NCBI RefSeq assembly: GCF_019430945.1 | Contig: NZ_JAHYCB010000006.1 | Coordinates: 372,001-436,000, forward strand | Reading direction: 5' to 3' | Length of the DNA: 64,000 bases | From: Neorhizobium populisoli | GTDB lineage: Bacteria > Pseudomonadota > Alphaproteobacteria > Rhizobiales > Rhizobiaceae | Shown: piece by piece, positions 1 through 9,154 of the stretch | Layout: each line of letters opens with the position of its first letter | How positions within the stretch are numbered: position 1 is the stretch's first letter | Made by a program: the position numbers and the translations under genes | Notes under the pieces: model-generated | Database searches by the model: none | The model's input: the letters and a program-made list of their open reading frames with translations, nothing else | Told to the model about the DNA's origin: nothing

Positions 1-566
1 ACAACAAGCTGCTCGGCCAGTTCGACCTCGTCGGCCTGCCGCCGGCACCGCGCGGCATGCCGCAGATCGAAGTCACGTTCGACATCGACGCCAACGGCAT
101 CGTCCAGGTTTCGGCCAAGGACAAGGGCACCGGCAAGGAACAGCAGATCCGGATCCAGGCATCCGGTGGCCTTTCCGACGCCGACATCGAGAAGATGGTC
201 AAGGATGCTGAAGCCAATGCCGAAGCCGACAAGAAGCGTCGCGCCGGCGTCGAAGCCAAGAACCAGGCCGAAAGCCTCATTCACTCCAGCGAGAAGTCGT
301 TGAACGAATATGGCGACAAGGTTTCCGAGACCGACCGCAAGGCGATCGAAGATGCCATCGCAGCGCTGAAGACCTCTGTCGAAGCTTCCGAGCCGGATGC
401 CGACGACATCCAGGCCAAGACCCAGACGCTGATGGAAGTCTCCATGAAGCTCGGCCAGGCCATCTATGAAGCCCAGCAGGCCGAAGGTGGCTCCGAAGGC
501 GGCAAGGACGACGATATCGTCGATGCCGACTACGAAGAAGTCAAGGACGACAAGAAGTCCGCCTGA
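1..566 (+). CDS. dnaK: Chaperone DnaK (Hsp70), C-terminal part, 5' end outside window
   Basis: The frame is open from the first bases and ends at TGA 564-566. It encodes about 187 residues covering the end of the Hsp70 substrate-binding domain and the helical lid. The start reads [16 protein letters not shown], a signature of the DnaK beta-sandwich, followed by the conserved [21 protein letters not shown] stretch. The tail is acidic ([15 protein letters not shown]), as in bacterial DnaK. DnaK binds unfolded peptides in the cytoplasm and is driven by DnaJ and GrpE. dnaJ follows about 100 bp downstream on the same strand, the standard pairing. The identification is certain; only the C-terminus is visible here. 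Confidence 0.98.
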   Translation, partial: NKLLGQFDLVGLPPAPRGMPQIEVTFDIDANGIVQVSAKDKGTGKEQQIRIQASGGLSDADIEKMVKDAEANAEADKKRRAGVEAKNQAESLIHSSEKSLNEYGDKVSETDRKAIEDAIAALKTSVEASEPDADDIQAKTQTLMEVSMKLGQAIYEAQQAEGGSEGGKDDDIVDADYEEVKDDKKSA

Positions 567-663
567 TAGCCGGTTGCCTGATGACAGGACCTCGACCATA
601 GTTGATTGAGTTATCCGGCTGCCATTGTGCAGCCGGAATCTTTTCTGGAGCCGCTTGACCACC

Positions 664-1794
664 ATGGCTAAAGCAGACTTTTACGAAACGCTGGGTGTCG
701 GCAAAACGGCTGACGAGAAGGAGCTGAAAAGCGCCTTCCGCAAGCTCGCCATGAAATACCATCCGGACAAGAATCCGGGCGACGCGGAAGCCGAGAAGAA
801 GTTCAAGGAACTGAACGAGGCTTACGAGACGCTGAAGGACCCGCAGAAGCGGGCGGCCTACGACCGGTTCGGCCACGCTGCCTTCGAGCAGGGCGGCATG
901 GGCGGCGGTGGCGGTTTCTCCGGTGCAGGCGCCGGCGGTTTCTCCGACATCTTCGAAGACATCTTTGGCGAGATGATGGGTGGCGGACGTGCCCGCCGTT
1001 CGTCCGGCGGTCGCGAACGCGGCGCCGATCTTCGCTACAATATGGAAATCACGCTGGAAGAGGCGTTTGCCGGCAAGACCGCGCAGATCCGGGTTCCGAC
1101 CTCGATCACCTGCGACGTCTGTTCCGGTTCGGGCGCCAAGCCCGGTACGCAGCCGAAGACCTGCGGCACCTGCCAGGGTTCTGGCCGTGTGCGTGCTTCC
1201 CAGGGTTTCTTCTCGGTTGAACGTACCTGCCCGACCTGCCACGGCCGCGGCCAGACGATTACCGATCCCTGCACCAAGTGCCACGGCCAGGGCCGCGTCA
1301 CGGAAGAGCGCTCGCTGTCGGTCAACATTCCGGCCGGCATCGAAGACGGCACCCGCATTCGCCTGCAAGGCGAAGGCGAAGCCGGCGCACGCGGCGGACC
1401 TGCGGGAGACCTTTACATCTTCCTGTCGGTCAAGCCGCACCAGTTCTTCCAGCGCGACGGAGCGGACCTTTATTGCGCCGTGCCGATCTCCATGACGACG
1501 GCCGCGCTTGGCGGCACGTTCGATGTAGCGACCCTCGACTCGACCAAATCCCGCGTGACCGTGCCGGAAGGCACGCAGGCAGGAAAACAGTTCCGTCTGA
1601 AGGGCAAGGGCATGCCGGTGCTGCGCTCGTCGCAGACGGGTGACCTCTATATCCAGATCCAGATCGAGACACCGCAGAAACTTACCAAGCGGCAGCGCGA
1701 ACTGCTGCAGGAATTCGAGCAGCTGTCTTCGAAGGACAACAACCCGGAATCGACGGGCTTCTTTGCCCGGATGAAGGAATTCTTCGATAACTGA
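664..1794 (+). CDS. dnaJ: Chaperone protein DnaJ (Hsp40), 376 aa
   Basis: Co-chaperone that stimulates DnaK ATPase and delivers substrates. The N-terminal J domain carries the HPD motif (KYHPDKNPG). A Gly/Phe-rich linker follows, then a zinc-binding domain with four CxxCxGxG repeats ([32 protein letters not shown]) and a C-terminal substrate-binding domain. The length is typical. The frame is open further upstream to 625, but the family start is the ATG at 664 ([12 protein letters not shown]); the upstream residues do not belong to the J domain. It follows dnaK by about 97 bp and is followed by a clear intrinsic terminator, so it is the last gene of the dnaKJ unit. Confidence 0.98.
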   Translation: MAKADFYETLGVGKTADEKELKSAFRKLAMKYHPDKNPGDAEAEKKFKELNEAYETLKDPQKRAAYDRFGHAAFEQGGMGGGGGFSGAGAGGFSDIFEDIFGEMMGGGRARRSSGGRERGADLRYNMEITLEEAFAGKTAQIRVPTSITCDVCSGSGAKPGTQPKTCGTCQGSGRVRASQGFFSVERTCPTCHGRGQTITDPCTKCHGQGRVTEERSLSVNIPAGIEDGTRIRLQGEGEAGARGGPAGDLYIFLSVKPHQFFQRDGADLYCAVPISMTTAALGGTFDVATLDSTKSRVTVPEGTQAGKQFRLKGKGMPVLRSSQTGDLYIQIQIETPQKLTKRQRELLQEFEQLSSKDNNPESTGFFARMKEFFDN

Positions 1795-1818
1795 GTTTTG
1801 TCGATTTGAATGACCACA

Positions 1819-1853
1819 GCCGCCCGCATCAGATCGTTGCGGGCGGCTTTTTA
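1819..1853 (+). terminator. Rho-independent terminator of dnaKJ
   Basis: A perfect 9-bp stem, GCCGCCCGC / GCGGGCGGC, with an 11-nt loop is followed directly by a T-run (TTTTTAT). It lies 25 bp after the dnaJ stop and just before the convergent lysE-type gene. Confidence 0.9.
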
Positions 1854-1871
1854 TTGACCGCTGGAAGGAAA

Positions 1872-2453
1872 TCAGGCCAGCGACTGGATCGACGAACTGG
1901 CGAGGATCATCGCGAAAAGCAGAAGGCACGCCGCTGCAATACGCTGCACAAGCACCGGCTTGATCTCGAAACGTTCGGTCCGCCGCATCAGGCTGCCGAA
2001 AGCGATCCAGCCGTTTGCGGCAAGCAGAACCAGCGCGACAAACAACCCGAGCCACGGCACAAGCTCTATCAGCCCAACATGCGGCATGATGACGAGGGCG
2101 ATGATCAACGCCTTGGGGTTCAGCATTGTCGTGACGAAGACCTGACGGACCGAAATTTCTGCAGGTCTGCCCGCCTTGCGATCCGCTGTCCAGAGACCAT
2201 AGCTCAGATAGAGAACCCAGCCTCCGGCAACGAGCTTTGCCCACAGCGAGGCCTGCGGATAGGTTTCGAAGAAGGGGGCGGCAAGTGTCGCGACCGGCAC
2301 GATGACCAGCAGGTAGCCACCGAGTTCGCCGAGGATCAGCGGCAGCGCCCTCACCCAGCCACGCTCATAACCGCCAAGCGCCATCAACGTGTTGGTGGGG
2401 CCTGGCGTACCGAGAAGAAGCAAAATGGCGAGGGTGAATTGAAGCGGCGTCAC
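1872..2453 (-). CDS. LysE/RhtB-family amino-acid exporter, 193 aa
   Basis: Inner-membrane protein of the LysE superfamily, which exports amino acids or small metabolites. The N-terminus MTPLQFTLAILLLLGTPGPTN contains the hallmark GTPGPTN motif after the first helix, and further hydrophobic segments are spread over the 193 residues, close to the usual length near 200. A second family member is encoded at 23208-23819. The gene is convergent with dnaJ and stands alone. The substrate cannot be read from the sequence. Confidence 0.88.
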   Translation of the reverse strand: MTPLQFTLAILLLLGTPGPTNTLMALGGYERGWVRALPLILGELGGYLLVIVPVATLAAPFFETYPQASLWAKLVAGGWVLYLSYGLWTADRKAGRPAEISVRQVFVTTMLNPKALIIALVIMPHVGLIELVPWLGLFVALVLLAANGWIAFGSLMRRTERFEIKPVLVQRIAAACLLLFAMILASSSIQSLA

Positions 2454-2525
2454 GGTTGACCTGTCGGTTGCGGAAAATGGCTACAACTCTCCTAGCAACC
2501 TTTCCGCCACATCGTTTGACGCTGG

Positions 2526-2837
2526 TCAACCTTCTCGGCGCACAGGGCGCGGCAGGCGGGCCACGTACCAGCCGAAATGTTTCTGGATCGTCGGCGAAAC
2601 GAGAAAAACGATGGATCCAACCATGATCGGAGCGATGAGCAGCGTCCGGTGCCAGACGGCCCAACCGTCCGTCAGCGGCGTGAGAATATACAAAAGCGTG
2701 GTGATCAGCGGATAGACAGCGATGACGAGCAACATGGCCAGTCGCAGCCTGGAAGGATTGGGTTGCAGAACCGGTATCGGCAGCAAGTCCAGCTCAGAAG
2801 TGTCATCTTCAATATCGATAGAAGTCGGATCAGTCAT
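2526..2837 (-). CDS. Small two-helix membrane protein controlled with the divergent TetR gene, 103 aa
   Basis: The acidic N-terminus (MTDPTSIDIEDDTSELD) is followed by two hydrophobic segments, roughly LAMLLVIAVYPLITTLLYIL and TLLIAPIMVGSIVFLV, and a short basic tail. The start is set at the ATG at 2837 because GGAGG lies 5 nt upstream; the upstream ATG at 2849 overlaps that ribosome site. I do not recognise a named family, although small two-TM proteins next to TetR genes are common in rhizobia. It is transcribed away from the TetR gene, and its promoter region holds two copies of a palindromic operator, so repression by that TetR is the likely control. Confidence 0.75.
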   Translation of the reverse strand: MTDPTSIDIEDDTSELDLLPIPVLQPNPSRLRLAMLLVIAVYPLITTLLYILTPLTDGWAVWHRTLLIAPIMVGSIVFLVSPTIQKHFGWYVARLPRPVRREG

Positions 2838-2851
2838 GCGGGCCTCCATAA

Positions 2852-2897
2852 GAACGGACCGTTTCGATTGAGGTCATATATCGAAACGGTCCGTTTC
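2852..2897. promoter_or_regulatory. Double TetR-type operator between divergent genes
   Basis: Two near-identical palindromes face each other. The site at 2883-2897 is a perfect 15-bp palindrome, GAAACGG-T-CCGTTTC. The site around 2852-2866 is an imperfect copy (AGAACGG-A-CCGTTTC). The centres are about 32 bp apart, three helical turns. The outer arms also form a 15-bp perfect inverted repeat. This is the expected layout for an autoregulating TetR-family repressor controlling both flanking genes. Confidence 0.8.
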
Positions 2898-2949
2898 ATT
2901 CAAGCCGGATCCGTGCTAGGCCGTGAAAAAGTTTACGCAAGAGGACATG

Positions 2950-3546
2950 ATGAAGGAGAAGGCACAGGAAATCCGTCGGACGTCGATCGGTGCCCAGCGG
3001 AATCCGCAGAGCCAGGAAGCCATTCTCCAGGCCGCCGAGGAAATCCTGGTCGAAGGCGGCCTGGGAGCCTTCTCGATCGAGGCTGTCGCCCGCCGGGCGC
3101 GTGCCGGCAAGCCGACCATCTATCGCTGGTGGCCTTCGAAAACCATGCTGCTTCTCGATGTCTATCATCGCCAGAAATACGTCGATATCGCTCCCGATAC
3201 CGGCAGCGTCGAGGGCGATATTTTCCAGGTTCTCCATGGCCTGCTCAACTTCTGGCGAACCGAAAGCGGGGGAGCCGTGTTCCGCTCCGTTATCGCCGAG
3301 GCCCAGACCAATCCCGACGCCTGCCACGCGCTTGGAGCCTATATGGCGGATCGTTATCGGCAGGGGGGCGAGATATTTCGTCGTGCACAAAAGCGCGGCG
3401 AAGCGGCGGATTGGATCGACCCGGGCCAGGCGATGGAGCTCATCGCGAGCTTTGCATGGCATCGTCTCCTGACCGACCGGCTCGACATCAAGGAGGACGA
3501 GCTTCGCCGCGTCGCAAGACAATTCGCAAATAGCGTCAAGGCTTGA
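2950..3546 (+). CDS. TetR/AcrR-family transcriptional regulator, 198 aa
   Basis: An N-terminal helix-turn-helix of TetR type is visible: SQEAILQAAEEILVEGGLGAFSIEAVARRARAGKPTIYRWWPSK. The C-terminal ligand/dimer domain is of normal length. The start is uncertain: the GTG at 2923 and ATGs at 2947 and 2950 are all in frame. AAGAGG at 2939-2944 is best spaced for 2950. The gene is divergent from the small membrane protein, and the shared intergenic region carries two GAAACGGTCCGTTTC-like palindromes, so it probably represses itself and that neighbour. The inducer is unknown. Confidence 0.88.
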   Translation: MKEKAQEIRRTSIGAQRNPQSQEAILQAAEEILVEGGLGAFSIEAVARRARAGKPTIYRWWPSKTMLLLDVYHRQKYVDIAPDTGSVEGDIFQVLHGLLNFWRTESGGAVFRSVIAEAQTNPDACHALGAYMADRYRQGGEIFRRAQKRGEAADWIDPGQAMELIASFAWHRLLTDRLDIKEDELRRVARQFANSVKA

Positions 3547-3616
3547 GGCCCGGCAGCTCTCGGTTTTCCGGCGAAGCGCCCTAGATAGGGTTCGGGCGCA
3601 TTGGCCGAAAGCTTCC

Positions 3617-4795
3617 ATGACCGACAGCAAACAGCACTGGCTTCGCAAAGACGATCAGGATTCGACCAAGGCGAGCTTTCCGGAGCTTTTCTTCGACCTC
3701 GTTTTCGTCTTCGCACTGATCCAGCTTTCGGAGGCGCTGGCCGCCGATTTTACGTTTGGCATCGCAGCGGAAGCGCTGCTGTTCATCTTCGTGCTCTGGT
3801 GGGTGTGGATCCACACGACCTGGGTGACCAACCTGCTCGATGCGGAAATCGTGCCGGTGCGGCTGCTGCTGTTTGCGCTGATGTTCTTCGGCATCGTACT
3901 GTCCATCGCGCTGCCCAAGGCCTTTACCGACATGGGGCTGATCTTCGCGCTTGCCTATGCGGCCATGCAGCTCACCCGTTCGCTTTTTGCGCTTTACGCC
4001 TTCCGGGAGACGGATAGCGGTTCCTATCGAACATTCCTGCGCATCACCATCTGGCTCACGCTGTCGGCAGCACTGTGGATTGCCGGCGGGCTGGCGGAGC
4101 GCGAGATGCGGGTCATCCTCTGGGTCGCGGCGCTTGTCATCGAATATGCCGGACCAATGCTGCGTTATCGGCTGCCGGTACTGGGTGCCGCACCGGCGGA
4201 GACGCTCGATATCAACGGCGAACATCTGGCAGAACGCTGTGCGCTTTTCGTCATCATCGCTCTCGGCGAGACAATCCTGACGACCGGCAAGAACGCCTCG
4301 GCGCATCTCGACGTCACCGGCAGCCCTCTCGTCCTGTTCTGCGCCTTCCTTTCGACAGTCCTGATGTGGTGGCTGTATTTCCACGACGGACAGGAGCAGG
4401 CTTCCGACAAGGCGGAGGAGACATCCGAGCCGCAGACGACGGCGCAACATCTCTTCACCTATGGTCATCTGCCGATTGTCGCCGGCATCATTCTGACCGC
4501 TGTGGGCGAAGATTTCGCCCTGTCGCATCCAGAGGAACGCGGCTCGATAAACCAGGCATTGGCGCTGATCGGCGGGCCGATCCTGTTCCTTGGAGGGATG
4601 ATCTGGATGAAGACCGTGTCGTCGCGCTTCCTGCCCTGGTCGCATTGCGCCGGCATTCTGGCCTTGGTCGCCAGCTTCCTGCTGGTGCCCTATGTCGCCA
4701 ATTTCGTGACGCAGGTCATCGCCACGACGGTGCTGTTCGTCGTGGCGCTATGGGAATATGTGGCGCTGAGGCAGTTCCGCAGGGCCGTTGCGTAA
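3617..4795 (+). CDS. LtrA-like (low temperature requirement A) membrane protein, 392 aa
   Basis: Polytopic membrane protein with many hydrophobic segments. The diagnostic N-terminus SFPELFFDLVFVFALIQLSEAL and the central HLAERCALFVIIALGETIL motif are those of the LtrA family, named after a Listeria gene needed at low temperature. The biochemical role of the family is unknown. The length of about 390 residues is typical. The gene stands alone downstream of the TetR gene and ends beside the convergent slyX. Confidence 0.88.
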   Translation: MTDSKQHWLRKDDQDSTKASFPELFFDLVFVFALIQLSEALAADFTFGIAAEALLFIFVLWWVWIHTTWVTNLLDAEIVPVRLLLFALMFFGIVLSIALPKAFTDMGLIFALAYAAMQLTRSLFALYAFRETDSGSYRTFLRITIWLTLSAALWIAGGLAEREMRVILWVAALVIEYAGPMLRYRLPVLGAAPAETLDINGEHLAERCALFVIIALGETILTTGKNASAHLDVTGSPLVLFCAFLSTVLMWWLYFHDGQEQASDKAEETSEPQTTAQHLFTYGHLPIVAGIILTAVGEDFALSHPEERGSINQALALIGGPILFLGGMIWMKTVSSRFLPWSHCAGILALVASFLLVPYVANFVTQVIATTVLFVVALWEYVALRQFRRAVA

Positions 4796-4797
4796 AA

Positions 4798-5004
4798 TCA
4801 GTAATGCGGAGGCCTGGTAATCGCCGGGGCATCCAGCGATGACTCTTCCAGCGTCAGAAACCGCTCGGTCAGCCGGTCGAGCTTGGCGCGGGTCTGCTCG
4901 ACGACCTTCCACTGTTCGGCCAGCTGATCCGACAATTCCTCGATCACCTTGGCCTGATGGGCGGCAAGCTCTTCGAGCTTCACCAGTCGAACTTCGTCAC
5001 TCAC
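4798..5004 (-). CDS. slyX: SlyX family protein, 68 aa
   Basis: Short coiled-coil protein: heptad-like LVKLEELAAHQAKVIEELSDQ, then a C-terminus ending in RPPHY, the conserved SlyX tail. The function is not established for the family. The start is the GTG at 5004, which overlaps the stop of the upstream cupin gene (GTGAGTGA), so translation is probably coupled. Confidence 0.9.
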   Translation of the reverse strand: MSDEVRLVKLEELAAHQAKVIEELSDQLAEQWKVVEQTRAKLDRLTERFLTLEESSLDAPAITRPPHY

Positions 5005-5539
5005 TGTCGTTTTCCTTGCCTGCCTTTTTGGCCTTCCATTCCCTCACCCGGTCCGACATGCCGTCGTGGTCGCCCAGCGGACGCTCCGGCGGATTGTCCC
5101 ACCAGTCGGAACGGATCGCTTTCATCTCGAGGTGTTTGGGATAGAAGATGCGGTTTTCCTTGTTGTTCGCCTCGCCGACGACAAGAATGCGGACATCCTG
5201 ATCCGTGTTGTTGATGAACGTATGGGCAATGCCGGTACCGGCGGGAAAACCGACGGAATCACCCGGTTTCAGCGGATGGAGCTTGCCATCCAGCCAGACA
5301 TCCGGATTGCCTTCCAACACATAGACGAATTCCTCTTCTAGCTCTTCGGCATGCGGAAAGGAGGAGCGGCGGCCAGGCGGCAGGCGTTCGTGATGGATGC
5401 CGATCCGGGTCAGGCCGAAATGACGGGCGAGCGGCGCACCAAAGCCCAAAAGCTCGTCGTCATTGCGATAATGGCCCTCTTCCGGCTTCTCGACCTCTGT
5501 CCAGTGGCGGATAAAGGAAGGGCGGTCCTTGTCGGTCAT
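4997..5539 (-). CDS. Cupin-domain protein, 180 aa
   Basis: A single beta-barrel cupin is visible: the first motif is around GRRSSFPHAEELEEEFVYVLEG and the second around FPAGTGIAHTFINNTD, with a DGKLHPLKPGDSVG linker. Histidine and glutamate residues in these motifs could bind one metal ion. The ATG at 5539 has AGGAG 7 nt upstream, so the extra in-frame residues back to 5569 are not used. It forms a two-gene unit with slyX. The substrate is unknown; similar stand-alone cupins act in sugar or small-molecule metabolism. Confidence 0.85.
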   Translation of the reverse strand: MTDKDRPSFIRHWTEVEKPEEGHYRNDDELLGFGAPLARHFGLTRIGIHHERLPPGRRSSFPHAEELEEEFVYVLEGNPDVWLDGKLHPLKPGDSVGFPAGTGIAHTFINNTDQDVRILVVGEANNKENRIFYPKHLEMKAIRSDWWDNPPERPLGDHDGMSDRVREWKAKKAGKENDSE

Positions 5540-5610
5540 GTGCGGCTCCTCTCCAAGAAGCGGCGACATTAACCGACGAGAACCGCCCGGTCCATGTTTG
5601 ACGGGAGCGA

Positions 5611-7113
5611 TCAGGCCCTGAGGCGCGGACGCTCGGTGCGGACTTCGCGAGCGGCGCCCTTGGTCTTGAAGCGGGCGAGCAGCGAAGAGAGACGGCTGCT
5701 GATGCCGACGAGGCTCTGGGTCGAGGCGTTGGTCTCTTCCATCAGGGCCGCATTCTGCTGGGTGATCTGGTCCATGCTGCGGATCGCCGAGTTGATCTCT
5801 TCTATGCCGGACGCCTGCTCCTGTGCTGACTGGGCGATCGAGGAAATATGCTCGTCGATCGACTTCACCCGGGCGCCGATGCCGGCAAGTGCCTGCCCCG
5901 TCTTGTTGACGAACTCGACGCCGCGATGCACGTCGGCGGACGACTGGTCGATCAGTTCCTTGATCTCCTTGGCGGCGGCGGCGGAACGCTGAGCCAGCTC
6001 ACGGACTTCCTGGGCGACGACAGCAAAACCCTTGCCCTGTTCGCCGGCACGCGCCGCTTCGACGCCGGCATTCAGCGCAAGCAGGTTGGTCTGGAAGGCG
6101 ATATCATCGATCGCCTCGATGATCTGGGTCATCTTCTGCGAAGATTGTTCGATATCACCCATGGCGGTGACCGCCTGCTGTACGACCTGGCCGGAACGGA
6201 CGGTTTCCGCCGCCGATTCACGGACGATTGTCTGCACTTCGCGGGTGCGCTGCGCCGACTGGGTGGAAATCGTGGTGATTTCTTCCAGAGCGGCAGCGGT
6301 CTGCTCGAGGGCCGAAGCCTGCTGTTCGGTGCGCTTGGCCATGTTGTCGGCCGCGGACGAAATGCCGCCGGCCTCGGCGCGGACTTGGTCGACGGAGCTG
6401 TTGATCTCGCGCATGGCGGCATCCAGCTCGCCGACGGAAGAATTGTAGTTCTGCTGTAGCTTGGCGAAGTTCGGCGCCAGCTGTTGCCAGAGTTCGGAGG
6501 TGAGGTCGCCATCCGCAAGGTTCTTCAGGGCGCCGTCGAAAGCGTTGAGTGCGGCTTCCTGCTCGGCCTGCGCCTTGTGGCGCTCGCCTTCGACGCGGTC
6601 GCGCTCGGCATTCAGCGCTTCCAGATAAACGGAGATGGCATAGTCCATATCGAGGAGGGCAGCCTTCACCACGGCGCTCAGGTGATCGGAAAGGCCCTTG
6701 GCCTTCTTCTCCTGGAAAAAGCCGGTCAGCTCCTTCTTGACGACGGCGCGGATGATGCCGTCGAGCACCATGGCATAACCGCCGATATACCAGCGCGGCT
6801 CCAGCCCGAGGCGGGCATGGGTGCGGCCGATGGCGGAAACATTATCAACATAGTTCGTATCGTATTTGCCCGAGGCAATGACATCCCAGTGCTGCGCCTG
6901 CTTGCTCTTCGCATGCGAGATGACGGCATCGGTGGGGAAAAATTTCGCGGTGTGGGAGGTTACTTTTATCTTCTTGTAGAAGGCGTCCAGCGTCGGGCCG
7001 ACTGCTTCCTTGAGGACCGGACGGATTTCCGCCAGGTGCCGGCGCTGTTCCTCTCCGAGCCCGATGAAATCAAGGCGTTCGTTGAGATCGGCCCGGTTGG
7101 TCTGGTCAGTCAT
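5611..7113 (-). CDS. Globin-coupled methyl-accepting chemotaxis protein (HemAT-like), 500 aa
   Basis: Soluble chemoreceptor with no transmembrane segment. Residues about 1-165 form a sensor globin; [19 protein letters not shown] matches the proximal-histidine region of HemAT globin sensors. A HAMP-like or linker region follows. The C-terminal methyl-accepting domain contains the highly conserved hairpin tip ([38 protein letters not shown]). It probably senses oxygen or redox ligands through haem and signals through CheA/CheW. The start at ATG 7113 has GGAGG about 7 nt upstream, whereas the longer in-frame start at 7158 does not fit the family. No CheR-tethering pentapeptide is seen at the C-terminus. 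No che genes are nearby. Confidence 0.93.
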   Translation of the reverse strand: MTDQTNRADLNERLDFIGLGEEQRRHLAEIRPVLKEAVGPTLDAFYKKIKVTSHTAKFFPTDAVISHAKSKQAQHWDVIASGKYDTNYVDNVSAIGRTHARLGLEPRWYIGGYAMVLDGIIRAVVKKELTGFFQEKKAKGLSDHLSAVVKAALLDMDYAISVYLEALNAERDRVEGERHKAQAEQEAALNAFDGALKNLADGDLTSELWQQLAPNFAKLQQNYNSSVGELDAAMREINSSVDQVRAEAGGISSAADNMAKRTEQQASALEQTAAALEEITTISTQSAQRTREVQTIVRESAAETVRSGQVVQQAVTAMGDIEQSSQKMTQIIEAIDDIAFQTNLLALNAGVEAARAGEQGKGFAVVAQEVRELAQRSAAAAKEIKELIDQSSADVHRGVEFVNKTGQALAGIGARVKSIDEHISSIAQSAQEQASGIEEINSAIRSMDQITQQNAALMEETNASTQSLVGISSRLSSLLARFKTKGAAREVRTERPRLRA

Positions 7114-7265
7114 GGATGTCCTCCGATGAGAAATATTTCCACGCACGACCTGCTTCATTGCAACACGGGTGGCTTCACACCTCTTTCTAGGCGCGAAGCT
7201 TTAACGGGTTGTTAGCCATGACTCCTATTTTTTCAGTAATTATAATTTGCTGTCGGACGGGCGAG

Positions 7266-7526
7266 CTACCATTCGGATGTGCTGCCCTGAAACCGCCATT
7301 CGGTGACCTTCGGCGCATGCGGCAGGTCCAGAAGCCCGGCACCAATGGTCTTGTAGAAGAGATCGACGCGACGGCGGTGCAGTTTCGAAATCGCACCGGC
7401 GCGATAGGCGTCAGCGGCATCCAGCAGGAACATAGCGAATGCCTGATCCGAAATGCCATCGGCCCGCCGAAGCTGGGCGATCAGCGGATCGGCGACTGCA
7501 TCGGGAATGGATAGTTCTCTGCGCAT
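7266..7526 (-). CDS. Hypothetical protein, 86 aa
   Basis: An ORF with an AAGGA ribosome site about 7 nt before ATG 7526. The product (MRRELSIPDAVADPLIAQLRR...) is mostly helical and soluble with no motif I recognise. It lies between the chemoreceptor and recF, transcribed away from recF. There is no overlapping competitor frame that looks better, but with such a short ORF the call is uncertain. Confidence 0.5.
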   Translation of the reverse strand: MRRELSIPDAVADPLIAQLRRADGISDQAFAMFLLDAADAYRAGAISKLHRRRVDLFYKTIGAGLLDLPHAPKVTEWRFQGSTSEW

Positions 7527-7765
7527 GAATGCATCCTTTCATGCGTGGCCCTACACCCAACGTACGACACTTATTTGAAAAGTGGCCGTTTATTTCGGGC
7601 AAGCTTAAATTCGTGTGGTTCGGCTCGAACCCTGTCCGATGCCGGCCGTCTTCGGAAGAAGAACCGATTTGCCCCGAAGCGGTTCCTATCCGTCGGCATA
7701 TGGATCGAAAAACTTGCCTTCCGCTCCCGGAATCCTTAGCTCCTGTTTCAACAGAAACACGATTC

Positions 7766-8899
7766 ATGATGGCGCAGAAGACCTCCCTCTCCCGGCTGAA
7801 ACTCACCGATTTCCGCAATTATGCGGAGGCGTCGCTGAAGCTCGACGGCCGGCACGTGGTGCTGACCGGCGAAAACGGCGCCGGCAAGACGAACCTGCTC
7901 GAAGCCGTCTCCTTTCTTTCGCCCGGCCGTGGCCTTCGCCGCGCGGTGCTGACCGATATTCCCCGCGTCGGTTCGGACGGCCGTTTCACGATCTTCGCCG
8001 ATCTCGACGGGATGGACGGCGAAGTGGCGATCGGCACCGGCATCGAGCCCAGCGACGGCGAAACCGTGTCGCGCAAGCTGAGGCTGAACGGCACGCCAGC
8101 AAAATCCACGGAAGAGCTTTCCGATCATCTCGCCGTGCTGTGGCTGACACCGGCCATGGACGGGCTGTTCACCGGCTCATCCTCCGACCGCCGTCGTTTT
8201 CTCGACCGCCTCGTCCTGTCGCTCGACCCGGCGCATGGCCGCCGCGCCGGCGATTTCGAACGGGCCATGCGGAGCCGCAACCGGCTATTGTCCGAAGGCC
8301 GTTTCGATCCGGCCTGGCTTTCGGCCATCGAGGCACAGATGGCGGGGCTCGGCATCGCCATGGCCGCCGCGCGGCACGAGATGCTGGGGTTGCTCAGGAC
8401 GCTTTCCGCCGGCACCGGCGAAACACCGTTTCCCACGCCGGTTCTGGCGCTCGAAGGTTTCATGGACGGCGGTATGGACCGGCCTGCCGCCGATCTTGAG
8501 GACGAATACCTGGAGATGCTGCGGACCGGCAGGCCCCGCGATGCCGGCGCAGGCCGCACGCTCGACGGACCGCATCGATCCGATCTCCTTGTCCGCCATC
8601 GCGAGAAGGACATGGAGGCGGAACGCTGCTCGACCGGCGAGCAGAAGGCGCTACTGATCGGCCTGATCCTCGCCCATGCGCGGCTGACCGCCGACATGAC
8701 CGGCTTTGCGCCCGTCCTGCTGCTCGATGAGATCGCCGCGCATCTGGACGAAGGTCGCCGGGCAGCGCTGTTCGATCTGGTGCATGGGTTGGGCGGGCAG
8801 TCGTTCATGACGGGAACGGACCGGCACATGTTTTCGGCGCTGGCGGAGCGGGCACAGTTTTTTACGGTGTCGCATGGTGGGATCGCGGAACGGGAATAA
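7766..8899 (+). CDS. recF: DNA replication and repair protein RecF, 377 aa
   Basis: SMC-like ATPase that helps load RecA at gaps with RecO/RecR. The Walker A motif is GENGAGKTN, preceded by LKLTDFRNYAEASLKLDG, the RecF N-terminus. The ABC-type signature STGEQKALLIGLILAHA and the Walker B VLLLDEIAAHLDEGRR follow near the C-terminus. The frame is open upstream to 7529, but the RecF fold starts at MAQKTSLSRLKL, so ATG 7766 (or the next ATG, 7769) is chosen. The length is typical. recR, its partner, is at 24520-25125. Confidence 0.96.
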   Translation: MMAQKTSLSRLKLTDFRNYAEASLKLDGRHVVLTGENGAGKTNLLEAVSFLSPGRGLRRAVLTDIPRVGSDGRFTIFADLDGMDGEVAIGTGIEPSDGETVSRKLRLNGTPAKSTEELSDHLAVLWLTPAMDGLFTGSSSDRRRFLDRLVLSLDPAHGRRAGDFERAMRSRNRLLSEGRFDPAWLSAIEAQMAGLGIAMAAARHEMLGLLRTLSAGTGETPFPTPVLALEGFMDGGMDRPAADLEDEYLEMLRTGRPRDAGAGRTLDGPHRSDLLVRHREKDMEAERCSTGEQKALLIGLILAHARLTADMTGFAPVLLLDEIAAHLDEGRRAALFDLVHGLGGQSFMTGTDRHMFSALAERAQFFTVSHGGIAERE

Positions 8900-8937
8900 A
8901 GCGCGAATGTTTCTTCGGCAAACAGCAGCGCGGTTTA

Positions 8938-9077
8938 GCCCCTCACCCTAACCCTCTCCCCGCATGCGGGGAGAGGGAACTTGCCCCACTCGGCGCTCAT
9001 GAGGTTTGGAGACGATGCGGCATGTTTCCTTCTCCCCGTCAGAACGGGGAGAAGGTGCCGGCAGGCGGATGAGGGGC
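8938..9077. repeat. RIME-like palindromic intergenic repeat (copy A1)
   Basis: About 140 bp between recF and moeB with two GC-rich hairpins, CTCTCCCCGCATGCGGGGAGAG and CTTCTCCCC...GGGGAGAAG, bounded by GCCCCTCACCC and its inverted partner GGATGAGGGGC. A second copy at 23038-23174 has the same ends, the same order and much of the same interior. It is non-coding. Confidence 0.85.
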
Positions 9078-9154
9078 AGCTTACGGCGTACGGAATGCGG
9101 TCGGCTGCTCAAATCCACCTTACCCACTCCCCTCCCCAGTGCTATGCTCCCCTC

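Noticed and set aside
541..2244. 567-codon open frame on the minus strand opposite dnaJ
   Set aside because: It is antisense to dnaJ and the LysE gene, with no ribosome site and the biased composition of a shadow frame.
8938..9077. CRISPR array in the direct repeats of copy A1
   Set aside because: Only two inverted hairpins, no evenly spaced identical repeats and no cas genes.
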